The notes: a model not told the origin generated them from the letters alone. 64,000 bases of DNA from Nocardioides daeguensis (GCF_019192965.1 NZ_JAHTKU010000011.1:186001-250000); one strand, 5' to 3'; counted from the stretch's first letter, positions 1 to 10,117 are shown. A program made the numbers and translations.

Positions 1-464
1 AGGTCCTCCTCACCGGCCGCACGTACGGCGACCGCGCCGAGATCGTCCTCGACGGCAAGGCGCGCTGGGTCACCGCGGGCCACTTCACCGACGAGAAGCC
101 CCCCACGCTCGGCGGCGCCTGCACCAACGGCACCACCGTCCCGGGTGGCGTCAGCGCGAGCATCAAGAAGGTCCACGAGGCCGTCTGCGCCAACTTCCCC
201 GACGTCAGCGTCTACGGCACGCTGCGCGGCGGCGGCGGTGACCACCCGCGCGGCAAGGCCGTCGACATCATGATCTCGGGCCCCGAGGGCTGGCGGATCG
301 CCGAGTTCGTGCGCGCCAACTACTCGGCCCTCGGCGTCGCCTACGTTATCTACGCGCAGAAGATCTGGTCGGTGGAGCGCTCCGGCGAGGGCTGGCGGGG
401 CATGCCGAACCGCGGCTCGGCCACCGCCAACCACTTCGACCACGTGCACGTGTCGGTCTACTGA
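1..464 (+). CDS. C-terminal part of a secreted SH3 / peptidase-like protein
   Basis: The 5' end lies outside the window; the frame is open from base 3. The visible 153 residues start with a short SH3-like stretch (GRTYGDRAEIVLDGKARWV), then a linker. A C-terminal domain follows with GDHPRGKAVDI and, near the end, FDHVHVSVY. The H...D...HVH spacing is that of the D-Ala-D-Ala carboxypeptidase/MepA-like fold (the ARB_07466-like C-terminal domain common in actinobacterial secreted proteins), so the residues could bind zinc. It probably acts on or binds the cell wall outside the cell; enzymatic activity is inference. The next gene, dgt, starts 37 bp downstream with its own promoter-like box, so co-transcription is not needed. 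Confidence 0.7.
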   Translation, partial: VLLTGRTYGDRAEIVLDGKARWVTAGHFTDEKPPTLGGACTNGTTVPGGVSASIKKVHEAVCANFPDVSVYGTLRGGGGDHPRGKAVDIMISGPEGWRIAEFVRANYSALGVAYVIYAQKIWSVERSGEGWRGMPNRGSATANHFDHVHVSVY

Positions 465-501
465 TCCCTCGCGGTGCCGGCGGCGCCGCTAGGGTCGCAG
501 C

Positions 502-1725
502 GTGGACCCCGTCGAGCAGCGGTACGACGCGCACGCCCGCGAGCGGATCGTGCCCGAGCCGCCCAAGCGGGTCGAGGCGCCGGAGCGGTTGCCGTTCGAG
601 CGCGACCGGGCGCGGGTGGTGCACGCGGCGTCCTTCCGGCGGCTGGCGGCCAAGACCCAGGTGGTCGGGCCGCAGAGCGACGACTTCGTCCGCAACCGGC
701 TGACCCACAGCCTGGAGGTCGCCCAGATCGCGCGGGACCTGTCGCGCGCGTTGGGCACCCATCCCGACATCACCGAGACGGCGGCGCTGGCGCATGACCT
801 CGGCCACCCGCCGTTCGGTCACAACGGCGAGCGGGCGCTGGCCGAGCTCGCCGCCGGCTGCGGCGGGTTCGAGGGCAACGCCCAGACGCTGCGGCTGCTG
901 ACCCGGCTCGAGGCCAAGACGCCCGGCGCCGGGCTCAACCTGACCCGGGCGACGCTCGACGCCTGCACGAAGTACCCCTGGGGCCGCTCGGCGGCCGCGG
1001 ACCACGCCGGCAAGTTCGGGGTGTACGACGACGACCTGCCCGCGTTCGCGTGGCTGCGGGCCGGGGCGCCGGCGGGCGCGCGCTGCCTCGAGGCGCAGGT
1101 GATGGATCTCGCCGACGACGTCGCCTACTCGGTCCACGACGTCGAGGACGGCACCGTCGCCGGCAAGGTCGACCTCGCCCGCCTCGACACCGCCGCCCTG
1201 TGGGACACGGTCCGGGTCTGGTACCGCCCCGACGCGACCGACGCCGAGCTCGACGCCGTCCTCGACCGGCTGCGTGCGGTCGGCAGCTGGCCCCGGGCGC
1301 CGTACGACGGCGGGCGGGCCGGTCTCGCCGCGCTGAAGAACCTGACCAGCGACCTGATCGGCCGGTTCTGCGGCGCGGTCCAGCAGGCCACCTTCGCCGC
1401 GGCCGAGGGACCGTTCGTGCGTTACGCCGGCGACCTCGTGATCCCGGCCGACACGTGGGCCGAGATCACCGTGCTCAAGGGGATCGCGGCGTACTACGTC
1501 ATGGAGGCCGCGGACCGGGTGGCCCTGCAGGTCCGGCAGCGCGAGCTGCTGGCGGCCCTGGTCGAGGTGCTGGTCGACCGTGCCCCGGACGCCCTCGACG
1601 ACACCTACGCCGCCGACTGGAAGGCGGCCGGCGACGACGCGGCCCGCACCCGGGTCGTCATCGACCAGGTCGCGTCGCTCACCGACGCCAGCGCCGTCGC
1701 CTGGCACCAGCGGCTGCTGGGCTGA
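502..1725 (+). CDS. dgt: deoxyguanosinetriphosphate triphosphohydrolase-like HD protein
   Basis: The 407-residue protein is a dNTP triphosphohydrolase of the dGTPase type, hydrolysing dNTPs to nucleoside and triphosphate in the cytoplasm. The HD signature is clear: RLTHSLEVAQIARDL (His69), then HDLGHPPFGHNGE (His98-Asp99), and a later DLADDVAYSVHD segment that supplies further metal ligands. Length fits the family (about 400-430). The GTG start at 502 is preceded by TAGGGT at 490-495 with a 6-nt gap and has no Shine-Dalgarno sequence, so a leaderless transcript is likely. The gene converges on the PucR gene with a 21-bp gap. In actinobacteria dgt usually sits near dnaG; here the upstream gene is unrelated. 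Confidence 0.93.
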   Translation: MDPVEQRYDAHARERIVPEPPKRVEAPERLPFERDRARVVHAASFRRLAAKTQVVGPQSDDFVRNRLTHSLEVAQIARDLSRALGTHPDITETAALAHDLGHPPFGHNGERALAELAAGCGGFEGNAQTLRLLTRLEAKTPGAGLNLTRATLDACTKYPWGRSAAADHAGKFGVYDDDLPAFAWLRAGAPAGARCLEAQVMDLADDVAYSVHDVEDGTVAGKVDLARLDTAALWDTVRVWYRPDATDAELDAVLDRLRAVGSWPRAPYDGGRAGLAALKNLTSDLIGRFCGAVQQATFAAAEGPFVRYAGDLVIPADTWAEITVLKGIAAYYVMEAADRVALQVRQRELLAALVEVLVDRAPDALDDTYAADWKAAGDDAARTRVVIDQVASLTDASAVAWHQRLLG

Positions 1726-1746
1726 CGCCTGCCTGCCGGAGGGAGC

Positions 1747-2934
1747 CTAGGAGCCTGCTGACTGCCGCCCCAGCACCAGCGCGAGCTGCAGGGTCAGGGC
1801 GTCGCGGGGGACCGACGGCGTGAGGCCGGTCAGGTCGGCGATCTGGCCGAGGCGGTAGCGCACGGTGTTGGCGTGGACGAAGAGTGCCCGGGCGGTGGCC
1901 TCGATGCCGGCGCCGTTGGCGAAGTACGCCACCAGCGTCTCGACCAGCTCGCCCCGCGACTCGGCCAGGGGGCGGTAGAGGTCGTCGATCGCCTCCCGGC
2001 GGGCGAGGTCGTCGCCGGCGAGGATCCGCTCCGGGAGCAGGTCGTGGGCCGAGACCGGACGGGGGGCGTCGGGCCAGCCGACGGCCGCGCGCAGGGCGTC
2101 GAGGGCGACCTGCGCCGAGACGTGGGCGTGGGCGAGGTCGGTGGCGGACGGCCCGACGACGACGGCGCCCTCGCCGAAGAGGTGGACGACGGTGCTCGCG
2201 TCCTTCTCGAGCTCCTTGACGCCGCCGAGGATCACCACGAGCAGGTGACCCTGGACGGCACTGAGCGCGTCGAGCCCGCCCACGCGCGCCGCCCGGCGGA
2301 CCTCCTCGAACACGCCCGTCTGGGGGCCGGAGGCCTCCGGCGGGGCGGTGCCGACGACGACGGCGACCTCACCGCGCGAGGACCAGCCGACCGCGCTGGC
2401 GCGGGAGAGCACGGCCTCGTCGGTCTCGGCGCGCAGCACCGCGTCGACCGCGAGCGCCTCGAGCCGGGCGTCCCAGCGGCCCCGGACCTCGGCCGCGCGC
2501 GCGTAGACCTCGGCGGTCGCGAAGGCGACCTCGCGGCCGTAGCGCAGGACGGCCCCGTGCACGTCCGGCAGCACCTCGGGGTCGAGCAGTCGCTCGATGT
2601 TGGCCTCGACCTCGTCGATGGTGAGCTTGATCAGGTCCACGGTCTGGTGGAGGTCGACCGTGCCGGCCATCGCCCGCGGCGCCGCGCCGAAGACCTGGCC
2701 GACCAGTGCGTGGTCCTGCAGGTCGGAGCCGCCGCCGTCGGCGAACCAGTCGACGAAGCCCTTCACGCCGGCCTGGACGATCATCGCGACGTACGAGCGC
2801 TCCTCGGCGCTCAGGTCGCGGAACCACGGCAGGTCGCTGTCCATCCGCGACGTCGCGGCGGTGCTCAGCGAGCCGGTCGCGGCGCGCAGCTGCCGGGTGG
2901 CCTCGGCTCGCTGTGCCGAACCGGTGGGGGACAT
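1747..2934 (-). CDS. PucR/CdaR-family transcriptional regulator
   Basis: This is a 395-residue cytoplasmic regulator. The last 55 residues carry the PucR C-terminal helix-turn-helix, including ATARALFVHANTVRYRLGQI. The middle part (about 150-300) resembles the GGDEF-like sensor region of this family, and the N-terminal 150 residues are helical. No ligand can be read from sequence. The ATG at 2934 is preceded on its strand by TAGGCT with a 6-nt gap, suggesting a leaderless mRNA. It is transcribed divergently from the alpha/beta hydrolase gene (136 bp between starts), which is a plausible target. It converges on dgt. PucR proteins often control catabolic or fatty-acid genes; that role is inference. 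Confidence 0.88.
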   Translation of the reverse strand: MSPTGSAQRAEATRQLRAATGSLSTAATSRMDSDLPWFRDLSAEERSYVAMIVQAGVKGFVDWFADGGGSDLQDHALVGQVFGAAPRAMAGTVDLHQTVDLIKLTIDEVEANIERLLDPEVLPDVHGAVLRYGREVAFATAEVYARAAEVRGRWDARLEALAVDAVLRAETDEAVLSRASAVGWSSRGEVAVVVGTAPPEASGPQTGVFEEVRRAARVGGLDALSAVQGHLLVVILGGVKELEKDASTVVHLFGEGAVVVGPSATDLAHAHVSAQVALDALRAAVGWPDAPRPVSAHDLLPERILAGDDLARREAIDDLYRPLAESRGELVETLVAYFANGAGIEATARALFVHANTVRYRLGQIADLTGLTPSVPRDALTLQLALVLGRQSAGS

Positions 2935-3020
2935 GACGCCAGCCTAGGGGGCGAGCCCCTGCCCGGGATGCGGAGGTGGGGTGTCCGCCGACCGGCTCCC
3001 CGTGGTTGAATCGTGCACCA

Positions 3021-3048
3021 TTGCTAGCAGAAGTAAGCGTTTGCTAGC
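3021..3048. promoter_or_regulatory. Inverted repeat, candidate operator before the hydrolase gene
   Basis: GCTAGCA (3023-3029) and TGCTAGC (3042-3048) form perfect inverted arms around a 12-bp centre. Read differently, TTGCTAGC occurs twice exactly 20 bp apart. The site lies in the only AT-richer stretch between the divergent PucR and hydrolase genes, 23-50 bp before the hydrolase start. A dimeric repressor could bind here; which regulator does so is unknown. Confidence 0.45.
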
Positions 3049-3070
3049 CCAGCGCGGAGGGAGCGCAGCG

Positions 3071-4111
3071 ATGTCGGTGGGGGTCGACGTGCAGCACGAG
3101 GTCCAGCAGGGCGTCCAGCCGGGCCAGCCGGGCCAGCAGGACGTCGAGTACGTCACGCTGCACGGCAAGCGCCGCGCGTACGTCAAGAAGGGCGCCGGTC
3201 CGGCACTGCTGCTGCTCCACGGCCTGGCCTGCGACCACACCACGTGGTCGCACGTCGTCGACGACCTGGCCGAGCGCTACACCGTGATCGCCCCCGACCT
3301 GCTCGGGCATGGGCTGTCCGACAAGCCGCGGGCCGACTACACGCTCGGCGGCTACGCCAACGGCATGCGCGACCTGCTCACCGTGCTCGGCATCGACAAG
3401 GTGACCGTCGTCGGCCACAGCTTCGGCGGCGGCGTCGCGATGCAGTTCGCCTACCAGTTCCCCGAGCGCACCCAGCGGGTGATGCTCGTCTCGACCGGCG
3501 GTCTCGGACCCGAGGTGTCGCCGATGATCCGCCTGATCCAGGCGCCCGGCTGGTTCCGCACCATCGGGCTGCTCACCCTGCCGGGCATCCGGCACGTGGA
3601 GACCGCCGCGTTGCGGGCCGCGTCCGGACACCTCACCTTCGGGCCGCTGCGCAAGTACACCCGCGACCTCGACGAGGTCGCCGACATCGTCGAGTCCTGG
3701 AAGGACCGTCGCACCCGGTTCGCCATCCGCCACCTGGTCCGCGCGGTGATCGACTGGCGCGGCCAGATCGTCACCATGGCGGACCGCGCCTACCTCAGCG
3801 AGGCCATGCCGATGGCCGTGCTGTGGGGCGCGGAGGACCAGGTGATCCCGGTCGCGCACGCGGAGAACGCGCGGGCGCTGGCTCCCGACGTCCGGGTCGA
3901 CGTGCTGGCCGACGCCGGGCACTTCCCGCACAAGGACCACCCCGAGGAGTTCGTCCGCCTGCTCGACGACTTCATCTCCACCACCGAGCCGGCGGCCTAC
4001 AACCGCGCCCGGTTCCGGCGGATGCTCAAGGCCGGTGCCTCCGCTCCGCTCGGCCCGCTCGCGGCGGCTGCCGCCGCCGAGGCGCGCGACGAGACGGTCA
4101 CCTCCGCCTGA
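3071..4111 (+). CDS. alpha/beta-fold hydrolase
   Basis: The protein has 346 residues counted from the ATG at 3071, chosen because GGAGGG lies 8 nt upstream; an in-frame start at 2981 would run through the operator region. It has the standard hydrolase parts: oxyanion region LLLLHGLACDHTTW (His50-Gly51), nucleophile elbow VVGHSFGGGVAMQF (Ser117), an Asp candidate in LWGAEDQVIP, and the His in DAGHFPHKDHPEEF. The N-terminal 25 residues are Gln/Gly/Pro-rich and unlike the fold. There is no signal peptide, so it is cytoplasmic. The fold matches fatty-acyl or ester hydrolases of mycobacteria, but substrate is unknown. It is followed by the tandem repeat and then aceE on the other strand. Confidence 0.85.
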   Translation: MSVGVDVQHEVQQGVQPGQPGQQDVEYVTLHGKRRAYVKKGAGPALLLLHGLACDHTTWSHVVDDLAERYTVIAPDLLGHGLSDKPRADYTLGGYANGMRDLLTVLGIDKVTVVGHSFGGGVAMQFAYQFPERTQRVMLVSTGGLGPEVSPMIRLIQAPGWFRTIGLLTLPGIRHVETAALRAASGHLTFGPLRKYTRDLDEVADIVESWKDRRTRFAIRHLVRAVIDWRGQIVTMADRAYLSEAMPMAVLWGAEDQVIPVAHAENARALAPDVRVDVLADAGHFPHKDHPEEFVRLLDDFISTTEPAAYNRARFRRMLKAGASAPLGPLAAAAAAEARDETVTSA

Positions 4112-4147
4112 GCCGGGCCTGCCCGTCCCCGCCGCCTTCGGCCGGCC

Positions 4148-4388
4148 CGACGTCTCGCCAGCTCGACGTCGGGGCCCTCGGGTTTCGATACGCCAGTCGT
4201 TGCCGCTCGCAGGCTCGCGCCAACGTGGCTACTCAACCTTCGGGCCCGATCCGACGTCTCGCCAGCTCGACGTCGGGGCCCTCGGGTTTCGATACGCCAG
4301 TCGTTGCCGCTCGCAGGCTCGCGCCAACGTGGCTACTCAACCTTCGGGCCCGATCCGACGTCTCGCAAGCTCGACGTCGGGGCCCTCA
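4148..4388. repeat. 104-bp tandem repeat (2.3 copies) at the aceE 3' end
   Basis: Two complete identical 104-bp units (4148-4251 and 4252-4355) and a third partial copy (4356-4387, one base change) lie between two convergent genes. Each unit contains TTTCGATACGCC ... GTGGCTACTCAACC, a self-complementary arrangement with GGGCCC boundaries. That is the same end-motif family (TCGATACG ... GGCTACTC) as the elements inside cobN and cobB in this window. The third copy runs into the aceE stop codon, so the repeat supplies two bases of the stop. It could act as a bidirectional terminator hairpin array; no coding function is seen. Confidence 0.9.
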
Positions 4389-7211
4389 CGCGTCGCCGCC
4401 CTCCTGGAGGACGCCGGCGACCGCGGTCGGGTCGTCGATCCGGTAGCGCTCGACGGCCTCCTTGACCCGGGCCGGGTCGATCTCGCCGGCGTCGGCCAGC
4501 GCGGCGAGCGCCTGCACCACGACGGACTGGGCGTCGACCTGGAAGAACCGGCGGGCAGCAGGACGGGTGTCGGCGAAGCCGAAGCCGTCGGCGCCGAGCA
4601 CGTGGTAGTCGGCGGGCACCCACTGCGCGATCTGCAGCGGCACGGCGGTCATGTAGTCGGAGACCGCGACGACCGGCGCGGCCGCGGCCGGGCCCTCGCC
4701 CAGCGCCCGGGTGACGTACGGCGTCCGGTGCGCCTCGTCGGGGTGCAGGAGGTTCCACTTGCCGGTCTCGATGCCGTCGCGGGCCAGCTCGTTCCAGGAG
4801 GTGACCGACCAGGTCTCGGCCCGGACGCCCCACTCCTCGGCGAGGATCCGCTTGGCCTCCTCGATCCAGGGGAAGCCGACGCCGGAGGCGAGCAGCCGGA
4901 CCGTCGGGCCCTCCGCGGCGCCGTCGAGCCCGGAGACCCGGTAGATGCCCTTGAGCAGGCCGGCCACGTCGAGGTCCGCGGGCTCCGCGGGCTGGGCGAC
5001 CGGCTCGTTGTAGACGGTGAGGTAGTAGATGACGTTCTCGCCGCGCGGGTGGTCCGCGCTGGCGCCGTACATCCGCTCCAGACCGGCGCGCATGATGTGC
5101 CCGACCTCGTAGCCGAAAGCGGGGTCGTAGTGGACCACCGCGGGGTTGGTGGCGGCGAGCAGCGGCGAGTGGCCGTCGGCGTGCTGCAGGCCCTCGCCGG
5201 TGAGCGTCGTACGCCCGGCGGTGGCGCCGATGAGGAAGCCGCGGGCGAGCTGGTCGGCCATCGCCCAGATCGAGTCGCCGGTGCGCTGGAAGCCGAACAT
5301 CGAGTAGAAGATGTAGAACGGGATCATCGGCTCGCCGTGGGTGGCGTAGGACGAGCCCGCGGCGATCGCCGACGCCATCGCGCCGGCCTCGGAGATGCCC
5401 TCGTGGAGCATCTGGCCGCTCGTCGACATCTTGTACTGCAGCAGCATGTTGCGGTCGACGGACTCGAACTGCTGGCCGTGCGGGTCGTAGACCTTGGCCG
5501 AGGGGAACATCGCGTCCATGCCGAAGGTGCGGTACTCGTCGGGTGCGATCGGGACGATCCGCTGCCCGATGCCCGGGTCCTTCATCCAGTCCTTGAGCAG
5601 CCGGACCGCGGCCATCGTGGTGGCCACCTTGTGGGCGCCGGCACCCTTCTTCAGCTCGGCGTAGACGCTGTCGCCGGGCAGGGTGAGCATGGCCGAGCGG
5701 TCGACGCGCTGGGGGAGCGAGCCGCCGAGCTGGCGGCGCCGCTCGAGCATGTACTCGATCTCGGGGGAGTCCGCGCCCGGGTGGAAGAAGGGAGCGGCGC
5801 CGGTGGCCTCGTAGGCCGTCTCGAGGTCCCGGTCGCTGATCGGCAGGTAGAGCCGGTCGCGGAACTTCTTGAGGTCGTCCTGGGTCAGCTTCTTCATCTG
5901 GTGGGTGGCGTTGCGGCCCTCCAGGGCGTCGATCGTCCAGCCCTTGACCGTGTGGGCCAGGATCACCGTCGGCTGGCCGACGTGCTTGGTGGCGGCGTCG
6001 AAGGCGGCGTACACCTTCCGGTAGTCGTGGCCGCCGCGCGGCAGCTTCTCGATCTGCCGGTCGGTCATGTGCTCGACCATCGCGCGCAGCCGCGGGTCGG
6101 GGCCGAAGAAGTACTCACGGTTGTAGGCGCCGGACTCGACCGAGAACGTCTGGAAGGCGCCGTCGGGCGTGGAGTTCATCTTGTTGACCAGCACGCCGTC
6201 GACGTCACGCGCGAGCATGGCGTCCCACTCGCGTCCCCACACGACCTTGATCACGTTCCAGCCGGCGCCACGGAAGTTGGCCTCGAGCTCCTGGATGATC
6301 TTGCCGTTGCCCGTCACCGGGCCGTCGAGCTGCTGCAGGTTGCAGTTGACGACCCAGGTGAGGTTGTCGAGCTCCTCGCGGGCAGCGGTCCGGATCGCGC
6401 CCAGCGACTCGGGCTCGGCCATCTCGCCGTCGCCGAGGAAGGCCCAGACGTGCTGCTGGCTGGTGTCCTTGATGCCGCGGTTGTGCAGGTAGCGGTTGAA
6501 CCGCGCCTGGTAGATCGAGTTGATGCCGGTCAGGCCCATGGAGACCGTCGGGAACTCCCAGAACTCCGGCATCAGCCGCGGGTGCGGGTACGACGACAGG
6601 CCGGCGCCCTTGCCGTGCTGGACCTCCTGGCGGAACCGGAACAGCTGCTCCTCCGACAACCGGCCCTCGAGGAACGCGCGGGCGTAGATGCCGGGGGAGG
6701 CGTGGCCCTGGATGAAGACCTGGTCACCGCCGCCCGGGTGGTCCTTGCCGCGGAAGAAGTGGTTGAAGCCGACCTCGTAGAGGCTGGCGCTCGACTGGTA
6801 GGTCGCGATGTGGCCGCCGACCTCGAGGCCCTTGCGGTTGGCGCTGGACACCATGACCGCGGCGTTCCACCGGATGAACGCCCGGATCCGGCGCTCCACG
6901 TCCTCGTCGCCGGGGAACCAGGGCTCCCGCTCCGGGGGGATGGTGTTGATGTAGTCGGTGCTGCGCAGCGCGGGCACGCCGACCTGGGCCTCGCGGGCGC
7001 GTTCGAGCAGGCGCAGCATGACGTACCGGGCCCGCTCACGCCCGCGCTCGTCGACGAGCGCGTTGAACGAGTCGATCCAGTCCTGGGTCTCGTCGGGGTC
7101 GATGTCGGGCAGCTGGGTCGGCAGGCCCTCGTGGATGACCGAGGGGGTCGACGCCGCGCGCACGGCCGGGGTGGTGCCGTCGGGGTTCGTGTCGGAGGTC
7201 ACGTCGCCCAT
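4386..7211 (-). CDS. aceE: pyruvate dehydrogenase E1 component, homodimeric type
   Basis: The 941-residue protein is the thiamine-diphosphate E1 subunit that decarboxylates pyruvate and passes the acetyl group to the E2 lipoyl domain. The TPP-binding motif begins at [10 protein letters not shown] (about residue 258) and ends with the [10 protein letters not shown] segment. The N-terminal [20 protein letters not shown] and the later [12 protein letters not shown] are typical of AceE. Length fits single-chain E1 (about 890-940) rather than the alpha/beta type. The ATG at 7211 is chosen because GGGAGAGG precedes it; the longer open frame runs back through the oppositely oriented DUF3052 gene. 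It stands alone, as usual in actinobacteria, where E2 and E3 lie elsewhere. Confidence 0.96.
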   Translation of the reverse strand: MGDVTSDTNPDGTTPAVRAASTPSVIHEGLPTQLPDIDPDETQDWIDSFNALVDERGRERARYVMLRLLERAREAQVGVPALRSTDYINTIPPEREPWFPGDEDVERRIRAFIRWNAAVMVSSANRKGLEVGGHIATYQSSASLYEVGFNHFFRGKDHPGGGDQVFIQGHASPGIYARAFLEGRLSEEQLFRFRQEVQHGKGAGLSSYPHPRLMPEFWEFPTVSMGLTGINSIYQARFNRYLHNRGIKDTSQQHVWAFLGDGEMAEPESLGAIRTAAREELDNLTWVVNCNLQQLDGPVTGNGKIIQELEANFRGAGWNVIKVVWGREWDAMLARDVDGVLVNKMNSTPDGAFQTFSVESGAYNREYFFGPDPRLRAMVEHMTDRQIEKLPRGGHDYRKVYAAFDAATKHVGQPTVILAHTVKGWTIDALEGRNATHQMKKLTQDDLKKFRDRLYLPISDRDLETAYEATGAAPFFHPGADSPEIEYMLERRRQLGGSLPQRVDRSAMLTLPGDSVYAELKKGAGAHKVATTMAAVRLLKDWMKDPGIGQRIVPIAPDEYRTFGMDAMFPSAKVYDPHGQQFESVDRNMLLQYKMSTSGQMLHEGISEAGAMASAIAAGSSYATHGEPMIPFYIFYSMFGFQRTGDSIWAMADQLARGFLIGATAGRTTLTGEGLQHADGHSPLLAATNPAVVHYDPAFGYEVGHIMRAGLERMYGASADHPRGENVIYYLTVYNEPVAQPAEPADLDVAGLLKGIYRVSGLDGAAEGPTVRLLASGVGFPWIEEAKRILAEEWGVRAETWSVTSWNELARDGIETGKWNLLHPDEAHRTPYVTRALGEGPAAAAPVVAVSDYMTAVPLQIAQWVPADYHVLGADGFGFADTRPAARRFFQVDAQSVVVQALAALADAGEIDPARVKEAVERYRIDDPTAVAGVLQEGGDA

Positions 7212-7223
7212 CGTTGCACCTCT

Positions 7224-7263
7224 CCCGAAGGCAGAAAATCTACCCATGAGTATCGACTTCGGG
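7224..7263. promoter_or_regulatory. Inverted repeat in the aceE leader
   Basis: CCCGAAG (7224-7230) and CTTCGGG (7257-7263) are perfect inverted arms enclosing an AT-richer 26-bp core, 13-52 bp upstream of the aceE start. It could be an operator or a leader hairpin for the pyruvate dehydrogenase gene. No known binding consensus can be assigned by eye. Confidence 0.3.
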
Positions 7264-7373
7264 ACCGTTGTGCAGGCGTGAGGGTTGCGCCGCGGGCCCT
7301 GACTCCGCTGGACTACTCCTCGACCCGCACCCCGCGGGACGTTCGTCGTACCCGAACCACTGGAGGACTCACC

Positions 7374-7811
7374 GTGACTTCGACCGCCACTGGCGGCACC
7401 AGCGCATCCGGCCCGACCGGACCCGCCGAGAGGATGGGACTCAAGCAGGGGCAGGTGGTCCAGGAGCTCGGCTGGGACAACGACACCGACGACCAGCTGA
7501 GGGTCGCGATCGAGGACGCCATCGACGGCGACATGGTCGACGGCGACTACGGCAACGTGGTCGACGCCGTCCTGCTGTGGTGGCGCAACGACGACGGCGA
7601 CCTCGTCGACGGCCTCGTCGACGCCCTCACCGACCTCGTCGGCGGCGGCGTGATCTGGCTGCTGACGCCCAAGATCGGGCGTCCGGGAGCGGTCGACGCC
7701 GCAGACATCGCGGAGGCGGCCCCCATCGCCGGCCTGTCGCAGACGAGCGCCGCCGCGGTCAGCAAGGACTGGGCCGCGACCCGGCTGGTGGCACCCAAGT
7801 CCGTCGCCTGA
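7374..7811 (+). CDS. DUF3052 domain-containing protein
   Basis: The 145-residue acidic cytoplasmic protein is of the DUF3052 family, found almost only in actinobacteria. The core [20 protein letters not shown] is followed by two short hydrophobic segments ([19 protein letters not shown] and [12 protein letters not shown]-type). The last 30 residues ([20 protein letters not shown]) are also typical. The GTG at 7374 follows GGAGG at 7362-7366 with correct spacing. It lies divergent to aceE, a conserved actinobacterial neighbourhood as I recall it. No biochemical function is established for the family. Confidence 0.85.
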   Translation: MTSTATGGTSASGPTGPAERMGLKQGQVVQELGWDNDTDDQLRVAIEDAIDGDMVDGDYGNVVDAVLLWWRNDDGDLVDGLVDALTDLVGGGVIWLLTPKIGRPGAVDAADIAEAAPIAGLSQTSAAAVSKDWAATRLVAPKSVA

Positions 7812-7833
7812 CGGCGTGGGCTTGAATAGGGGT

Positions 7834-9486
7834 ATGGGGAAGCTCGCGCATCTGGTCGCCGACCGGGTCAAGGACACCGGAACAAGCCTCAAGATCCTGA
7901 CCGAGTCGGGGATCGTGCGCCCCTACTCGCCGCTCGTGATCGCCGGGATGGCGAACGCCCTGCGCCGCTGGAGCACCACGCCCGCGGGCGGGTTCAAGAG
8001 CATCGCGCTGCGCATGCCCCAGCAGGTCGCGATCATCGACGAGCGCGGCTCGCTCACCTTCGGTGAGCTCCAGGAGCGCACCAACGCGCTCGCCCACGGG
8101 CTGCGCGCCCGCGGCGTGAAGCCCGGCGACGGCGTCGCCGTCATGTGCCGCAACCACCGCGGCTTCATCGAGGCGTCCATCGCGATCAGCAAGCTCGGCG
8201 CCGACGTCCTCTACCTCAACACCGCCTTCGCCGGCCCGCAGCTGGCCGAGGTCATCGGGCGGGAGAAGCCGCGCGTCGTCGTCCACGACGAGGAGTTCAC
8301 CGGACTGCTCGCCGGCGCCGACATCGCCGACCGCGTGCTCGGCTGGACCGACGGCGAGGCGGGCGACGACAGCCTCGAGGGCATGATCTCCGCCGGCCTC
8401 GCGGCCGGCCGTACCGCGGACCTCGCGCCCCCGGGCACCAAGGGCCGGACCATCATCCTGACGTCCGGCACCACGGGCACGCCGAAGGGCGCGCCGCGCC
8501 CCCAGGGCGGCCTGCCGGCGGCGATCTCGCTGCTGTCGCGGATGCCGCTCAAGAGCGGCTGGAAGTGCCACGTGGCCGCGCCGCTGTTCCACACCTGGGG
8601 TTTTGCCCACTACCAGCTCGCGATGATGCTCGGCACCACGCTCGTGCTCACCCGCAGGTTCGACCCCGCTGACGCGCTGCGCATCCTCCACGAGGAGGAG
8701 TGCGACTCGTTCGCGGTGATCCCGGTCATGCTGCAGCGGATCCTCGCGTTGCCGCAGGAGACCCTCGACCGCTACCCGCTGCCGCACCTCAAGGCCGTCG
8801 CGTCCTCCGGCTCCGCCCTGCCCGGCGACCTGCCGACGCAGTGGATGGACCGGTTCGGCGACAACCTGTACTCGGTCTACGGCTCCACCGAGGTCGCCTG
8901 GGCCTCGATCGCCTCCCCGCAGGACCTGCGCGAGGCGCCGGGCTGCGCCGGGCGGCTGCCGCACCAGACCGTCGTCCGGATCCTCGACGCCGAGGGCCGT
9001 GAGCTGCCGGTGGGGCAGTCGGGCCGGATCTTCGTCGGCAACAGCCTGCAGATCGACGGCTACACCGGCGGCGGCGGCAAGGAGATGGTCGACGGCCTGA
9101 TGTCCTCCGGCGACGTCGGCCGCTTCGACCACGAGGGTCGGCTCTACGTCGAGGGTCGCGACGACGAGATGATCGTCTCCGGTGGCGAGAACGTCTTCCC
9201 CAAGGAGGTCGAGGACTGCCTCGCCGCCGACGACCGGGTCGCGGAGGTCGCCGCCATCGGCGTGGAGGACCCCGACTTCGGCAAGCGGCTGCGCGCCTTC
9301 GTGGTCCGCGTCCCCGACGGGGAGCCGGTCTCGGCCGACGAGCTCAAGGACCTGGTCAAGCAGAACCTGGCCCGGTACAAGGTGCCGCGCGAGATCGTCT
9401 TCCTCGACGAGCTGCCCCGCAACGCCACTGGCAAGGTCCTCAAGCGCGAGCTGGCCGCCATCGCCCCGACGGACACCGCCCCGTGA
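7834..9486 (+). CDS. acyl-CoA synthetase (ANL superfamily)
   Basis: The 550-residue protein is an adenylate-forming ligase that activates a carboxylic acid, probably a fatty acid, with ATP and CoA. The sequence shows the P-loop-like [15 protein letters not shown], the [10 protein letters not shown] motif, the hinge [22 protein letters not shown] (broken here for reading), and the A10-type lysine in [11 protein letters not shown]. Start at ATG 7834 is preferred (GGGG-rich upstream) over the GTG six codons earlier. Its stop overlaps the peroxiredoxin start as GTGA, so the two are translationally coupled. Substrate cannot be read from sequence. Confidence 0.88.
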   Translation: MGKLAHLVADRVKDTGTSLKILTESGIVRPYSPLVIAGMANALRRWSTTPAGGFKSIALRMPQQVAIIDERGSLTFGELQERTNALAHGLRARGVKPGDGVAVMCRNHRGFIEASIAISKLGADVLYLNTAFAGPQLAEVIGREKPRVVVHDEEFTGLLAGADIADRVLGWTDGEAGDDSLEGMISAGLAAGRTADLAPPGTKGRTIILTSGTTGTPKGAPRPQGGLPAAISLLSRMPLKSGWKCHVAAPLFHTWGFAHYQLAMMLGTTLVLTRRFDPADALRILHEEECDSFAVIPVMLQRILALPQETLDRYPLPHLKAVASSGSALPGDLPTQWMDRFGDNLYSVYGSTEVAWASIASPQDLREAPGCAGRLPHQTVVRILDAEGRELPVGQSGRIFVGNSLQIDGYTGGGGKEMVDGLMSSGDVGRFDHEGRLYVEGRDDEMIVSGGENVFPKEVEDCLAADDRVAEVAAIGVEDPDFGKRLRAFVVRVPDGEPVSADELKDLVKQNLARYKVPREIVFLDELPRNATGKVLKRELAAIAPTDTAP

Positions 9487-9983
9487 GGCCGGACGTGGCA
9501 GGGCCGCCCAGCGCCGCGACCGGCATCGAGCTCGGGGGACTCGCCCCCGACTTCACGCTGCGCGACCAGTTCGGCCAGGACACCACCCTGTCGTCGTACC
9601 GCGGGGTCAAGGCGGTCGCGCTCGTGTTCTACCCGTTCGCGTTCAGCGGCGTGTGCAGCGGTGAGATGCACGGCATCCGCACCCGCCTCGACGAGTTCCT
9701 CACCTTCGACACCGAGGTGCTGGCGATCTCCTGCGACCCGGTCTACGCGCTGCGGGCGTTCAGCGACGCCGACGGCCTGAACTTCGGCCTGCTCAGCGAC
9801 TTCTGGCCGCACGGCGAGGTCGCGCGGGCCTACGGCGTGTTCGACGAGCGTGGAGGCAGCGCCGAGCGGTCGTCGTACGTCGTCGACAAGGCGGGCCGGC
9901 TGACCTGGTCGGTGCACAACCCCAAGCCCGCTGCCCGCAGCGCCGACGAGCTGCTCGCCGCCCTGCGTGCGGCCGCTGTCTAG
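9483..9983 (+). CDS. AhpE-like peroxiredoxin
   Basis: A 166-residue thiol peroxidase that reduces hydroperoxides. The active-site box FYPFAFSGVCSGEM has Pro51, Ser55 and peroxidatic Cys58, the arrangement of actinobacterial AhpE. A second cysteine, Cys84 (LAISCDP), is present, so a resolving role is possible. No signal peptide, so cytoplasmic. It overlaps the acyl-CoA ligase by 4 bp (GTGA) and is probably co-transcribed. The ligase-peroxiredoxin pairing might protect lipid metabolism; that is inference. Confidence 0.88.
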   Translation: MRPDVAGPPSAATGIELGGLAPDFTLRDQFGQDTTLSSYRGVKAVALVFYPFAFSGVCSGEMHGIRTRLDEFLTFDTEVLAISCDPVYALRAFSDADGLNFGLLSDFWPHGEVARAYGVFDERGGSAERSSYVVDKAGRLTWSVHNPKPAARSADELLAALRAAAV

Positions 9984-10079
9984 ACGTTCGACCGGGCGGC
10001 ATAGTCCATTTGAGTCATTTTTCAACCAATTTTGCGCGACCGGTTGGAGCGACGGCGGCTGGCCGCTATTGTTCTACTC

Positions 10080-10117
10080 GTTGAACCGCTGGTGACCCGA
10101 GACGCCGGCGGTTCAAC
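10080..10117 (+). terminator. Hairpin followed by T-run
   Basis: GTTGAACCGC (10080-10089) and GCGGTTCAAC (10108-10117) are perfect 10-bp arms around an 18-nt loop, followed by TCATTTTTG. It ends the ligase-peroxiredoxin unit and lies 84 bp before tRNA-Val. The whole 9984-10140 stretch is markedly more AT-rich than the rest of the window and otherwise contains no gene. Confidence 0.55.

Noticed and set aside
4148-4388. CRISPR array
   Set aside because: The units are 104 bp and abut directly with no variable spacers, and there are no cas genes.
4035-7811. Very long open frame antisense to aceE
   Set aside because: Open frames opposite GC-rich genes are common. Only the last 145 codons (DUF3052) have family signatures; the rest mirrors aceE codons.
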